NCBI GenBank assembly: GCA_030532405.1
Contig: JAUNLF010000004.1
Coordinates: forward strand, 126,342 to 190,341
Direction of reading: 5' to 3'
DNA: 64,000 nucleotides
Source of the DNA: Actinomycetaceae bacterium
GTDB taxonomy: Bacteria; Actinomycetota; Actinomycetes; Actinomycetales; Actinomycetaceae
Position 1 is the first letter of the stretch; the number at the start of each line of letters is the position of its first letter. The notes below the pieces were generated by a model. The model was given only the letters and a program-made list of their open reading frames with translations. It was not told where the DNA came from and ran no database searches. Of the stretch, positions 33,074 through 41,250 are shown piece after piece. Position numbers and translations under genes: made by a program.

Positions 33074-35143
33074 TCACTCGGCCTCGAAAACTTCCTGAAG
33101 TGCGGTGATGATGCCTTGTGCGTTTTGGGTAGGCGCGATGGCTCCGACTTTCATGCCGAGCTCGCTTATTACCTTCGCGGACGGGTCACCAAAGGCCACG
33201 ACCTTAATCGACGGGGCGGGCGGTCCTAAGAGTTCCACTGCCGCCCGCGCGTTTGATCCCGCCGTGAACACGACAGCGTCAATGAGGGCGTGCGTCCAGC
33301 CCGTGCGCGCTTGCTCACCGATTTCGCTGCTGGCGGCGGTTGTGTACACGGACGTGCGGTCGACCTCCCAGCCGCGCAGGGCCCACTCGTCGGCCAGGTA
33401 CGACCTCGCTAATGAAGAAGCGGGGAACCACGCGCGCGAATAGTACTGGCATGACGGGCCAGTCGAGAAGGCCTTCGAGAGTTCCTCCTGGGACGCCTTT
33501 GCCCCAGTGCTAAGGTCAGGTTCGATGCCGATGTCGCGCAAGGCCCGCGTGGTTGCTTCACCTAGCGCCGCAAAGTTTGTTCCGGCCTGTTTCGCAGATT
33601 TTAGGAGGTCGGAAAGCGCGCCGGTGGGCACGTCCTCATCGAAATTTCGAACGCCCTGCACGTGGCACGCCAGCGCGGTTAGTGTGCGCGGGGAGGTGAT
33701 CACGACCCACGTGTAACTGCCATCCGCGAGGGCTTTCAGTGCGGGTTTCACGTCAAATGAGGGAGTTAGGATCGTGCGCGTGAAGGGCTGCGCTATCACG
33801 CGCGCACCCGCGTTTTCGACGGCTTTAACCAAGTGGTCGCCCGCGGGGCGGGGCATCAGGACGGTTCGGCCCGTCAACGGACGCTCGCGCTGAGTTTGCC
33901 CGAGCGGCAAATCCTTCGACCCCCACCGGGACGCGTTGGCTTCGTGTTCGCTCGACGCGTGTGCACCCGTTTCAGTGGTTCGAGTTTTTAGCGTTCCTGT
34001 GTCTGGGTTCTGGGTTTCGCCGGAGCGGGTATCGGGGGTCCCCGCCGCAGACTGTGCGGGTTTAGGAGCTTCGTGCGAGGCGCGCGTGGGTTTGGTCGCC
34101 GCGAGGTCGGTGACCTCGCCGGCCCCCAGGCGAAGTAGCTCGGCGGCCAGGTCGAGGCCCAACCGGGTAGCCGCGCGGTCGCGCGCGGGCCGGTCGGAAG
34201 CCGGCGGTGTCGCGCTTTGCTGGCCCGCACCTTCGACGGGCATGGACGCGTCAGCCGCGCCCGCGGTATCGGCCGGGCGCGGGCGTTCTCCGGGCGTGGG
34301 CTCGGGAAATTCAGTGGCGGTCGTGAGGTCAACGCGGCGCTGCCCGTCGGTGGACAGGACAGTGGCCGACAGGGCCAGCGTGCCGTCAGATAGGGAAGCG
34401 TAGGCTCCGACCGGCGCAGCGCACCCGGCTTGAAGCCCTGCCAAGACTGCGCGTTCAGCGAATGCGCACGCCCTCGTTTCCATATCGTCAAGGGCGCTCA
34501 CGGCGGCGATAACTTCCGCATCGTCGCTGCGAACTTCCACGGCCAGGGCGCCCTGCGCGGGGGCGGGCAGGCCGGGCAGAACTTGTGCATCCGCGTGCTT
34601 TGAACCCAGGCGTTGCAGGCCCGCTCGTGCCAGAACCACGGCGTCCAAGTCTCCCGCCCCTTGTGCATCAATGCCCGCGACGCGTCCCAAACGCGTGCCA
34701 ACATTGCCCCGAATATCAACGATCTGCAGGTCCGGCCGCAACGCGAGCACCGACGCGGCCCGACGGGGAGACCCGGTGCCAACACGCGAACCGGCGGGTA
34801 GCGATTCCAGGTTCAGCCCGTCGCGGCAAACCAGCACGTCAGAAAAGTCGGCGCGGCGCGGAACCGCGCCAATCATCAGGCCCGGAACCGGCGCGGTCGG
34901 CAGGTCCTTGAAGCTGTGCACCGCAATGTCACAGTCGCCGGTCAGCAACGCGAGCCGGAGCGCGGCCGCAAAAACGCCGACCCCACCGAGCGACTTCAGC
35001 GACGCCTGCACCACGTCACCCTGAGTGTGGATAGGCACGACCTCAACATCAAAACCAAGTTCGCGCAGTGAATCCGCAACCGTGTTGCTCTGCGTGAGTG
35101 CAAGCTGTGACGACCTCGTGCCGAGCTTCAAAATCCGCTTCAA
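33074..35143 (-). CDS. hemC-hemD: Porphobilinogen deaminase fused to uroporphyrinogen-III synthase
   Basis: A 689-residue bifunctional heme enzyme. The HemC part starts LGTRSSQLALTQSNTV, carries HSFKDLPTA, the Arg-rich GTGSPRRAA, and the dipyrromethane-cofactor Cys241 in LQAGCAAPVGAYA. A 40-residue Pro/Ala/Glu-rich insertion (about 280-322) precedes the last HemC helix, and a 70-residue Thr/Ala/Gly linker (350-420) leads to HemD (423-689; TVLMPRPAGDHL, VITSPRTLTAL, VVFTAGSNARAAVELL). Channelling of unstable hydroxymethylbilane is the obvious advantage. The start is TTG 35141-35143 after GAGGGA. An ATG-like start at 35230 would run into cgoX. Confidence 0.9.
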   Translation of the reverse strand: MKRILKLGTRSSQLALTQSNTVADSLRELGFDVEVVPIHTQGDVVQASLKSLGGVGVFAAALRLALLTGDCDIAVHSFKDLPTAPVPGLMIGAVPRRADFSDVLVCRDGLNLESLPAGSRVGTGSPRRAASVLALRPDLQIVDIRGNVGTRLGRVAGIDAQGAGDLDAVVLARAGLQRLGSKHADAQVLPGLPAPAQGALAVEVRSDDAEVIAAVSALDDMETRACAFAERAVLAGLQAGCAAPVGAYASLSDGTLALSATVLSTDGQRRVDLTTATEFPEPTPGERPRPADTAGAADASMPVEGAGQQSATPPASDRPARDRAATRLGLDLAAELLRLGAGEVTDLAATKPTRASHEAPKPAQSAAGTPDTRSGETQNPDTGTLKTRTTETGAHASSEHEANASRWGSKDLPLGQTQRERPLTGRTVLMPRPAGDHLVKAVENAGARVIAQPFTRTILTPSFDVKPALKALADGSYTWVVITSPRTLTALACHVQGVRNFDEDVPTGALSDLLKSAKQAGTNFAALGEATTRALRDIGIEPDLSTGAKASQEELSKAFSTGPSCQYYSRAWFPASSLARSYLADEWALRGWEVDRTSVYTTAASSEIGEQARTGWTHALIDAVVFTAGSNARAAVELLGPPAPSIKVVAFGDPSAKVISELGMKVGAIAPTQNAQGIITALQEVFEAE

Positions 35144-35165
35144 TTCGACTCCCTCAAAGCGCCCG

Positions 35166-36569
35166 TTAGGCCAGGTCCCGCACGGCTTGGCGCGCGTGCG
35201 GCACGACGGCCGCGAAACCGGACCCGGCAATCCAAGCGCCCGTAACCTTCAAACCCTCGTAGCGCTCAAGTGCCTGCAGGAGCTTCGCAACATTCTCGCG
35301 GTGCTTCGGCGTTTGCGGCGCCAACTGTCCGTCCCAGCGCACCAGCATGTGCGCGACAACGTCGTCTTCGACCAGCTGTGTTCCAAGTAGCGTATTTACG
35401 TCCTGCAGGGCGCTGGCAAGCGTCGGTTCGGGGTACGGCTCGCCGGGACGGCCGTAGGAAACGCGCAGGATGTGGCGTCCGGGAGAGAGCACTTCGCTCA
35501 TCCAACCCCACTTGTACGACAGGTGCGACAGGGCTTTGGCCCGCACTTTTGGCTCCCCTTCGGGGATGGATACCAGTAGGCCGGATCCGCGTGGCCCGTC
35601 GTCGAGGGCGTGACTGTCGATCATGAGTACCTGGTGGGCGATAGGCGCGCCGAGGGGCAGCTCCCACGCGGGAATATCCAGGCGCTTATCTAGCATTGGC
35701 ATCGCGTTTGGGCCCGGGAGGGCGATTACGAGCCTTTTGGTTTCTAGTGTTTGCACCGGGCCTTCGGGAACCGGGTCGGCGGCCGGGTCCGCGCCTCGAA
35801 CGGTCGGCTGAATGTCGACGCTCCAACCGTTGTCGGTGCGTTTGAAGTCGACGACGGCGTGGCGGGTCGCCATCTTGCCGCCCTTAGCTACAACCTCGGT
35901 TTCTAGGGCTTCGATCAGGCGGAACATTCCGCCGCGAGTTTGCGCGACCTTTGCGCCCGGGTTGCGCTGCGCCAGCAGGGCCGCACCCTTTAGCAGCGAG
36001 CCCGTCTCTTTCATCGCGGCGCGCAGGCCCGGCGTGACGGTGTCAACGGCCAGGACCGACGGGTCGGACGTGTGGATTCCGCCGGCCACGGGCCGCACTA
36101 AGTGGTCCAATACCGCTGAACCTACGCGGGTTTCAATGAAGGTGGCCAGGTCCTTGGCGTCCGCTCCGAGCGCGGGGTCCATCGTGAGGTCTTCCTTCGC
36201 GCGCGCAACGCCCTCGTCCCCAATGGCTTCCCTAACTTCGGGGGCGTCGATGTCGGCGGGTAGCCCCAGGGTGCCTTCGGGGATGGGGTAGGCCTTGCCG
36301 AGGTTCTCGTTCCAAATCCAAGACCGCCCCGTGGGTTCGGTGACTTCCAGGCCGAGCTCATCCACCAGGTCGCCTACAACCGGGTTGCGTGTTGCCCAGG
36401 ATTCCGCGCCAATGTCGAAGGGGACGCCGCCCAGTTTTGCCGATGCGATCAGGCCGCCGGGGCGCCCTCGTGTCTCGATGACGACGGGTCGCAGTCCCTG
36501 TTTGGTGGCTTCATACGCGGCGGTCATGCCGGCCAGGCCGCCTCCGACGATGACGATGTCGGCTTTCAT
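35166..36569 (-). CDS. cgoX: Coproporphyrinogen III oxidase (HemY/HemG-type flavoprotein)
   Basis: A 467-residue FAD enzyme with the N-terminal dinucleotide motif VIVGGGLAGMTAAYEA, the GRPGGLI turn, and the C-terminal FAD block VTGAWIAGSGFAAVVPHARQA. The family oxidises protoporphyrinogen or, in Gram-positive coproporphyrin-pathway bacteria, coproporphyrinogen III. Because a chdC is present next door, CgoX is the better name. Its start overlaps the hemE stop by one base (TAATG), so translation is coupled. It ends 22 bases before hemCD. Confidence 0.9.
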   Translation of the reverse strand: MKADIVIVGGGLAGMTAAYEATKQGLRPVVIETRGRPGGLIASAKLGGVPFDIGAESWATRNPVVGDLVDELGLEVTEPTGRSWIWNENLGKAYPIPEGTLGLPADIDAPEVREAIGDEGVARAKEDLTMDPALGADAKDLATFIETRVGSAVLDHLVRPVAGGIHTSDPSVLAVDTVTPGLRAAMKETGSLLKGAALLAQRNPGAKVAQTRGGMFRLIEALETEVVAKGGKMATRHAVVDFKRTDNGWSVDIQPTVRGADPAADPVPEGPVQTLETKRLVIALPGPNAMPMLDKRLDIPAWELPLGAPIAHQVLMIDSHALDDGPRGSGLLVSIPEGEPKVRAKALSHLSYKWGWMSEVLSPGRHILRVSYGRPGEPYPEPTLASALQDVNTLLGTQLVEDDVVAHMLVRWDGQLAPQTPKHRENVAKLLQALERYEGLKVTGAWIAGSGFAAVVPHARQAVRDLA

Positions 36570-37615
36570 TAGTTGTCTCCTTCATGCTCGGCATCGAGCT
36601 GGCCGGGCGTCAAACTGTGGATAAATGCGACTAGTTCGGTCAAAACTCCCGGGTCCGTGTCTTTGGGGACGCCGTGGCCGAGGTTCACGATGTGAGCGGG
36701 CGCGCTGGTGCCGCGTCGCACCACGTCCAACGCGTGCTCGTGCAGGGCCGCCTGGCCTGCGAACAGCATCGCAGGGTCGATGTTTCCTTGCAAAGTAACG
36801 CCTGGAACCATTTTCGCGGCCTCATCCAGCGGCGTGCGATAGTCCACCCCAATCGCGTCTACACCAACCTGCGCCATCAAGTCCAAGAACGGCGCCGTGT
36901 TGGTGCCAAAGTGAATTCGCGGACCGGTAACGCCCTCCAACGTCAATTTTGAATACGGGAGGACGTGCTTGGCGTATGTTTCACGTGAAACACTGCCGGC
37001 CCACGAGTCAAATAGCTGTACGGCGTCCGCACCCGCGGCGACCTGCACTTTCAAGAACAGGTTCGACACCGTCGCCGCCCAAGTCATCAGTTGGTCCCAC
37101 ACCAGCGGGTCCGAATGCATGAGCGCACGCGCGCGCAGGTGGTCCTTGGACGGGCGGCCCTCCACCATGTAGGCCGCCAGAGTGAACGGCGCGCCCGCAA
37201 ACCCCAGCAGGGCCTTGTGGTCGGGCAGTTCCGCGCGGATCAGCTCAATCGCCCTCGTGATCATGGATGCATCGGCAAAATCAGGGGCCGGCAGCTTCGC
37301 GACGTCGTCGCGCGTTCTAATCGGGTCGTCGAGGACGGGGCCGACGCCGGGCTGGATTTCAACGCCAACTCCGGCCAGGCGCAGCGGAATCATGATGTCA
37401 GAGAAGAAAATCGCGGCATCCACATCGTGACGGCGCACGGGTTGCATCGTGATCTCCGCGGCCATTTCAGGGTTAAGGCACGAGTCGAGCATCGACGTGC
37501 CGGCGCGCAACTCGCGATACTCGGGCAGAGATCGGCCCGCCTGCCGCATGAACCAGACGGGTAGGCGCTCGGGGCGCCGGCGGGCGAGGGCTTGCAGGAT
37601 CGTTGACTTCATCAT
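36569..37615 (-). CDS. hemE: Uroporphyrinogen decarboxylase
   Basis: A 348-residue enzyme producing coproporphyrinogen III. Seen: LPVWFMRQAGRSLPEYRE, FFSDIMIPL, GFAGAPFTLAAYMVEG, LFDSWAGS, PRIHFGTNT, LQGNIDPAML and VNLGHGVPKDTDP. It is first in the minus-strand heme operon and is divergent from hemA. The gene contains a perfect parS palindrome (36977-36992) and a DnaA-box match (36616-36624) within coding sequence. Two adjacent ATGs could start it. Confidence 0.95.
   Translation of the reverse strand: MMKSTILQALARRRPERLPVWFMRQAGRSLPEYRELRAGTSMLDSCLNPEMAAEITMQPVRRHDVDAAIFFSDIMIPLRLAGVGVEIQPGVGPVLDDPIRTRDDVAKLPAPDFADASMITRAIELIRAELPDHKALLGFAGAPFTLAAYMVEGRPSKDHLRARALMHSDPLVWDQLMTWAATVSNLFLKVQVAAGADAVQLFDSWAGSVSRETYAKHVLPYSKLTLEGVTGPRIHFGTNTAPFLDLMAQVGVDAIGVDYRTPLDEAAKMVPGVTLQGNIDPAMLFAGQAALHEHALDVVRRGTSAPAHIVNLGHGVPKDTDPGVLTELVAFIHSLTPGQLDAEHEGDN
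36616..36624 (-). promoter_or_regulatory. Perfect DnaA-box sequence in hemE
   Basis: TGTGGATAA equals TTATCCACA on the minus strand. It is a single isolated copy; it is not an origin by itself. Confidence 0.3.
36977..36992. promoter_or_regulatory. parS chromosome-partition site inside hemE
   Basis: TGTTTCACGTGAAACA is a perfect 16-bp palindrome that matches the ParB-binding consensus TGTTNCACGTGAAACA at every position. In bacteria these sites cluster around the replication origin, and they are tolerated inside genes. Here it encodes part of VSRET in HemE. No parA, parB or dnaA gene lies in the window. Confidence 0.9.
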
Positions 37616-37690
37616 CGCCTATCGAGTAAACGCGTGGAACACGCGGCCGTGAATATCGGGCCACTGGCGCCCATTCTAAGGCGATCCGCC

Positions 37691-37719
37691 CCGCCGGCAA
37701 TCGCGGTTTCGGCCGGCGG
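37691..37719. promoter_or_regulatory. Inverted repeat in the hemE-hemA divergent region
   Basis: CCGCCGGC and GCCGGCGG (8 bp, perfect) are separated by 13 bases within the 192-base divergent promoter region. It may be an operator or leader hairpin for hemE. Confidence 0.35.
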
Positions 37720-37807
37720 GTTTAATGACGAGCCGTCAGTATCGATATGACCAACTGTCACAAAAGAGGGGCCAAAACATTCAGACAAATTTGCTTGGAT
37801 AGGTCGA

Positions 37808-39214
37808 GTGGGCCTCAAGCTTTTTAGTGTCAATCACCGCGATCACAACCTGCGAGCGGTCGAACAGCTGACCCCGCGCATCCACGACGACCTTGAGCGC
37901 GACCTTCGCGCCGCCCACGGCGTTCGCGGCTCCGTCGTCCTTTCCACGTGCAACCGTATTGAAATTCTTCTTGATGTCGACGAGGACGCGTCTGCGGATC
38001 GCGCCATCGAAGGCCTCTTCGACGGTTTAGCTTCCCCCGCGGACGTAACTCCCGGTGAGATCGCGCCCGGTGAGATAGCCCCCGGTGAGGCCGACAGTTC
38101 GGCCAGCGAGCCGGATGGAGTGCGGCTTTCAAGTGACGCCGCGCCGCCTGCCGCGTCGGAGGTTGGCGCGCATGCGGGCCTTGGCGGAGCATCCCAGCTC
38201 GCCCTCGTGAATCCACGCGAATTTAACGATATTGAGGCCGTGCGGCACCTGAGTTACTTGGCGTCCGGGTTGGAGTCGATGGTGGTTGGTGAGCGTGAGA
38301 TTACCGGTCAGCTTCGGCACGCGCAGCATCGGGCGCGCAGGCGTGACACGCTGTCGCCGGCAATCTCGGAGGCTTTGGACGCCGCGTTTAAGACCGCGCG
38401 CAAAGTGGAGCGCGAGACCGGGCTTTCGGGAATGGGACGCTCGGTAGCGGCGGTTGCACTGGACCACGCCGCCCAGTTTGTGGGCGACTATGCGGATGCA
38501 AACGTCACGCTGTTCGGGACGGGCTCGTACGCGGGCGCAACGGTCACGCAGCTCAAGGAGCGCGGTTGCAGGAATATCGCGGTGCACTCCGCGTCCGGAC
38601 GCGCCGAAGCGTTCGCGAGAGGGCGCGGCCTGCGCGTCGTGAAAACCGAAGACTTAGCCGAAGTGCTGGCGCAAACCGACATGATCGTCTCGGCGCGCGG
38701 AACCGGATCGCCAACGGTCACAACCAAACACGTTAAAGCGGGTGTGGACGCGCGTGAGCCGGGCCGCCCGCTGGTCGTACTGGACCTGGCGATCGTGCGC
38801 GACGTCGAACCCGAAGTCGCGAACATTCCCGGCGTCACGTTGATCGACCTGGACACCATCAGGAGCCTGGTTCCAAAACTAGAACCGGCGAAAACCGCCC
38901 GTGCCCGGCAGATCGTCGGCAGCGAAGTGGACGCCTTCGAAAAGCGAACCGCCGCCCGCGCCCTCGACCCGGTCATCATCCAAATGCGCACGCATTTAAA
39001 TAACTACATCGACCAAGAAATGGCGCACCTGCCCCAGCGCGAACTGGGACGCGAGGACGTAGAGCGCGCCCTCCACCGGCTTGCCAACAAGCTTTTACAC
39101 CACCCGACAATCGCCGCACACGCCGAGGGCGCTCGCGGAAACGCAGACGAGTTCAAAGCCGCCCTCGAACTTGTAACCGGCATGACTTTCAACGAAGAAC
39201 AGGAGCAGGATTGA
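37808..39214 (+). CDS. hemA: Glutamyl-tRNA reductase
   Basis: A 468-residue enzyme reducing glutamyl-tRNA to glutamate-1-semialdehyde. The catalytic Cys48 is in VVLSTCNRIEILL, the NADPH domain includes LFGTGSYAGATVTQL (a variant of the usual G-G-G motif), and the dimerisation helices close the protein. An insertion (about residues 76-130), including a threefold PGEIA repeat, lies in the substrate-binding domain; normal GluTRs have only a short loop there. GTG start. It overlaps the next gene by four bases, so HemA and CpfC-ChdC are co-translated. Confidence 0.92.
   Translation: MGLKLFSVNHRDHNLRAVEQLTPRIHDDLERDLRAAHGVRGSVVLSTCNRIEILLDVDEDASADRAIEGLFDGLASPADVTPGEIAPGEIAPGEADSSASEPDGVRLSSDAAPPAASEVGAHAGLGGASQLALVNPREFNDIEAVRHLSYLASGLESMVVGEREITGQLRHAQHRARRRDTLSPAISEALDAAFKTARKVERETGLSGMGRSVAAVALDHAAQFVGDYADANVTLFGTGSYAGATVTQLKERGCRNIAVHSASGRAEAFARGRGLRVVKTEDLAEVLAQTDMIVSARGTGSPTVTTKHVKAGVDAREPGRPLVVLDLAIVRDVEPEVANIPGVTLIDLDTIRSLVPKLEPAKTARARQIVGSEVDAFEKRTAARALDPVIIQMRTHLNNYIDQEMAHLPQRELGREDVERALHRLANKLLHHPTIAAHAEGARGNADEFKAALELVTGMTFNEEQEQD
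38051..38095 (+). repeat. Three 15-bp tandem repeats inside hemA
   Basis: Units at 38051, 38066 and 38081 begin CCCGGTGAG and encode the pentapeptide Pro-Gly-Glu-Ile/Ala-Ala/Asp. The period of 15 keeps the frame. Confidence 0.85.
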
Positions 39215-41145
39215 ACACCGCCCCCGACCCAATGGCGCCGTTTGACGCGATTTTGCTGGCCACGTACGGGGGCCCTGACGGCCCGCAGGCCGTGGTCCCG
39301 TTCATGCGCAACGCCACGAAGGGTAAGAACATTCCTGACGAACGCCTTGCCGAAGTGGGTACGCACTACGAGCGTTACGGCGGCGTATCGCCCATCATTG
39401 CGCGCAACAATGAGCTGGTAAACGCCCTGCAAGACTCGCTTCGCGCCGCGGGGTCTGCCACTGAAGTCTATTTGGCGTGCCGCAACTGGCACCCGTACTT
39501 TAAGGACACGCTCCGCCGCATGATTCACGCCGGCCACCGCCGCATCCTGATGATGCCGACCGCGGCGTACGCGTCGTATTCGGGATGCCGCCAGTATCGC
39601 GAAGACGTGTGGAATGCCAGGCAGGAATTAATTGACGAGGGCGTGGCGGGCGCGGATCAGGTGCAGATTGAACGCGCGCCGCTTTACTACACGGATCCGG
39701 GGTTTATCGCGGCGAACGCGGATGCGATTGAGCGCGCGTGGGATGAGCTTGCCCAGCGTGGCGCTGAGCCGCCGAAGATCCTGTTCGTCACCCACTCGAT
39801 TCCGGTGGGTATGTACGAGGCGTCGGGCCTGCCGGGTAACGATTACATCCGCCAGCATGAGGACGCGATCGACGCGGTGATGAACGCGTTGCCGGATCGC
39901 ATTCGGGGCTCGCAGTGGGAGCTCACGTACTGTTCGCGCTCCGGCCCGCCCATGGCGAAGTGGCTTGAGCCCGACATTAACGACGCTATCGAGGCGCAGG
40001 CCGCGCGCGGCGTCAAATCGGTGCTGGTCAGCCCGATTGGGTTCATTCAAGACCACATGGAGGTCGTCCACGACCTCGACACGGAAGCCGGCGAAACTGC
40101 GGCGGCAGTTGGGGTTGATTTTGTTCGCGCGGACACGGCGGGTATTGATCCGCAGTTTGTCCAGTCCTTGCGTGACATTTTATTGACGAGGGCGGACGCC
40201 GCACGGTCCGGGCTCGACCCGCGGCTTACGGGTTTGGACTGGCACGACGCGGACCCGGATCACTGCTGCATTCAACGGCCCGGCGCGGCCGTTCCAATGG
40301 CTATTTCGCAATCAAAGACGATAGAAGGAAGTAACATGACACCTGCACACACTCACGGCGCACACCCGGGCGGGCACCCCGGAGGTCACCCCGGCGGGCA
40401 TCCGGGTGGACACCCCGGCGGGCACGCGCATCCGACGGGGCATCAGGAAGGGCCGGCGGACCCGCGCGACCACAAGGTGGATCCCGATGAGGTTAACTCT
40501 CACGACCACTACTTCCTTTTCGCCGTGTTCAAGGATTTGGGCGGTTATAACGCGGGTGATGCGCAGCAGCTTGCCGAAGAGGTGCAGGAAGCTATCGCGG
40601 CCACCGGCGTGGAGGTTCGCGGGTTCTACAACACGGAGGGGTTCAAGAAGGACGCGGACTTGATGGTCTGGTTCTACGGTGACCGTGCCGACAAGGTGCA
40701 GGCCGCGTACCGCGCGTTGCGTCGCTCGAAGTTGGGCGAGTTTTTGGAGCCGCACTGGAACTCGATGGCCGCGCATATTCCGGCCGAGTTCGATGCCCGC
40801 CACCTGCCGGCGTGTATTGCGGGGGCGGCTCCGCGCGAGTGGATTGCGGTCTACCCGTTCGTGCGTTCCTTGGACTGGTACTACTTGAATCCGAACCGCC
40901 GCCGCGCGATGCTGCGTGAGCACGGCATGAATGGTTCGGACTACCTGGACGTGAAGGTGTCCACGCTTGCCGGCTTCGCCCTGGGGGACTACGAGTGGAT
41001 GCTCGCCCTTGAGGCCGACACTCTTGACCGCGTCATGGGCGTGCTGCGCAAACAGCGCGAAGTTGAAGCGCGCGTTTACACGAGGGTGGACACGCCGTTC
41101 TACACCGGCCAGCGCATGGAACTGGCCGACTGGATCGCACGCTAG
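39211..41145 (+). CDS. cpfC-chdC: Coproporphyrin ferrochelatase fused to coproheme decarboxylase
   Basis: A 644-residue fusion completing heme b synthesis. Residues 1 to about 365 are the ferrochelatase: LLATYGGPDGPQAVVPF, PTAAYASYSGCRQYRED, FVTHSIP, SPIGFIQDHMEVVHDLD, and CC of DPDHCCIQRP; with the earlier Cys these fit the [2Fe-2S] ligands of actinobacterial enzymes. A His/Gly linker with five HPGG units (385-404) joins ChdC (about 415-644), which has YPFVRSLDWYYL and the proximal-histidine type block MLREHGMNGS. TTG start overlaps hemA. A GAAGGA SD and ATG at 40336 could also make free ChdC. Confidence 0.9.
   Translation: MNTAPDPMAPFDAILLATYGGPDGPQAVVPFMRNATKGKNIPDERLAEVGTHYERYGGVSPIIARNNELVNALQDSLRAAGSATEVYLACRNWHPYFKDTLRRMIHAGHRRILMMPTAAYASYSGCRQYREDVWNARQELIDEGVAGADQVQIERAPLYYTDPGFIAANADAIERAWDELAQRGAEPPKILFVTHSIPVGMYEASGLPGNDYIRQHEDAIDAVMNALPDRIRGSQWELTYCSRSGPPMAKWLEPDINDAIEAQAARGVKSVLVSPIGFIQDHMEVVHDLDTEAGETAAAVGVDFVRADTAGIDPQFVQSLRDILLTRADAARSGLDPRLTGLDWHDADPDHCCIQRPGAAVPMAISQSKTIEGSNMTPAHTHGAHPGGHPGGHPGGHPGGHPGGHAHPTGHQEGPADPRDHKVDPDEVNSHDHYFLFAVFKDLGGYNAGDAQQLAEEVQEAIAATGVEVRGFYNTEGFKKDADLMVWFYGDRADKVQAAYRALRRSKLGEFLEPHWNSMAAHIPAEFDARHLPACIAGAAPREWIAVYPFVRSLDWYYLNPNRRRAMLREHGMNGSDYLDVKVSTLAGFALGDYEWMLALEADTLDRVMGVLRKQREVEARVYTRVDTPFYTGQRMELADWIAR
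40336..40338 (+). promoter_or_regulatory. Internal start with SD at the ChdC junction
   Basis: GAAGGA lies six bases before this in-frame ATG at the boundary between the two domains. It would give a 269-residue ChdC carrying the His/Gly repeat at its N-terminus. It looks like the original chdC start retained after loss of the cpfC stop codon. Confidence 0.5.
40363..40422 (+). repeat. Five 12-bp units encoding HPGG
   Basis: The units encode His-Pro-Gly-Gly five times, with silent differences between copies. Neighbouring residues add more histidines (HTHGA before, HAHPTGH after). The stretch could bind iron or another metal. Confidence 0.9.
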
Positions 41146-41147
41146 GC

Positions 41148-41239
41148 CTGCAAAGCCAGGCCTAGAAGGTCTGCAATCTCCGGGTTGTAAGGTCTGCAAA
41201 GTCCGGCCTGAAACCTCTGCAATCTCCCGGTTGGTGCTA
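41148..41239. repeat. Left array of four 23-bp repeats flanking the ATPase gene
   Basis: Units start at 41148, 41171, 41194 and 41217 and alternate A-B-A-B. A begins CTGCAAAG and has the core CCGGCCT; B begins CTGCAATC and has CCGGGTTG. The period is exactly 23. Over 64 bases (41148-41211) the array matches 42516-42579 with four differences. Confidence 0.95.
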
Positions 41240-41250
41240 GAATTGCCTTA
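41238..41250 (+). promoter_or_regulatory. Probable leaderless promoter of the ATPase gene
   Basis: TAGAAT at 41238-41243 lies six bases before the ATG at 41250, the spacing of leaderless actinobacterial mRNAs. The expected -35 position falls in the last repeat unit, so a protein bound to the array could control it. Confidence 0.45.
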
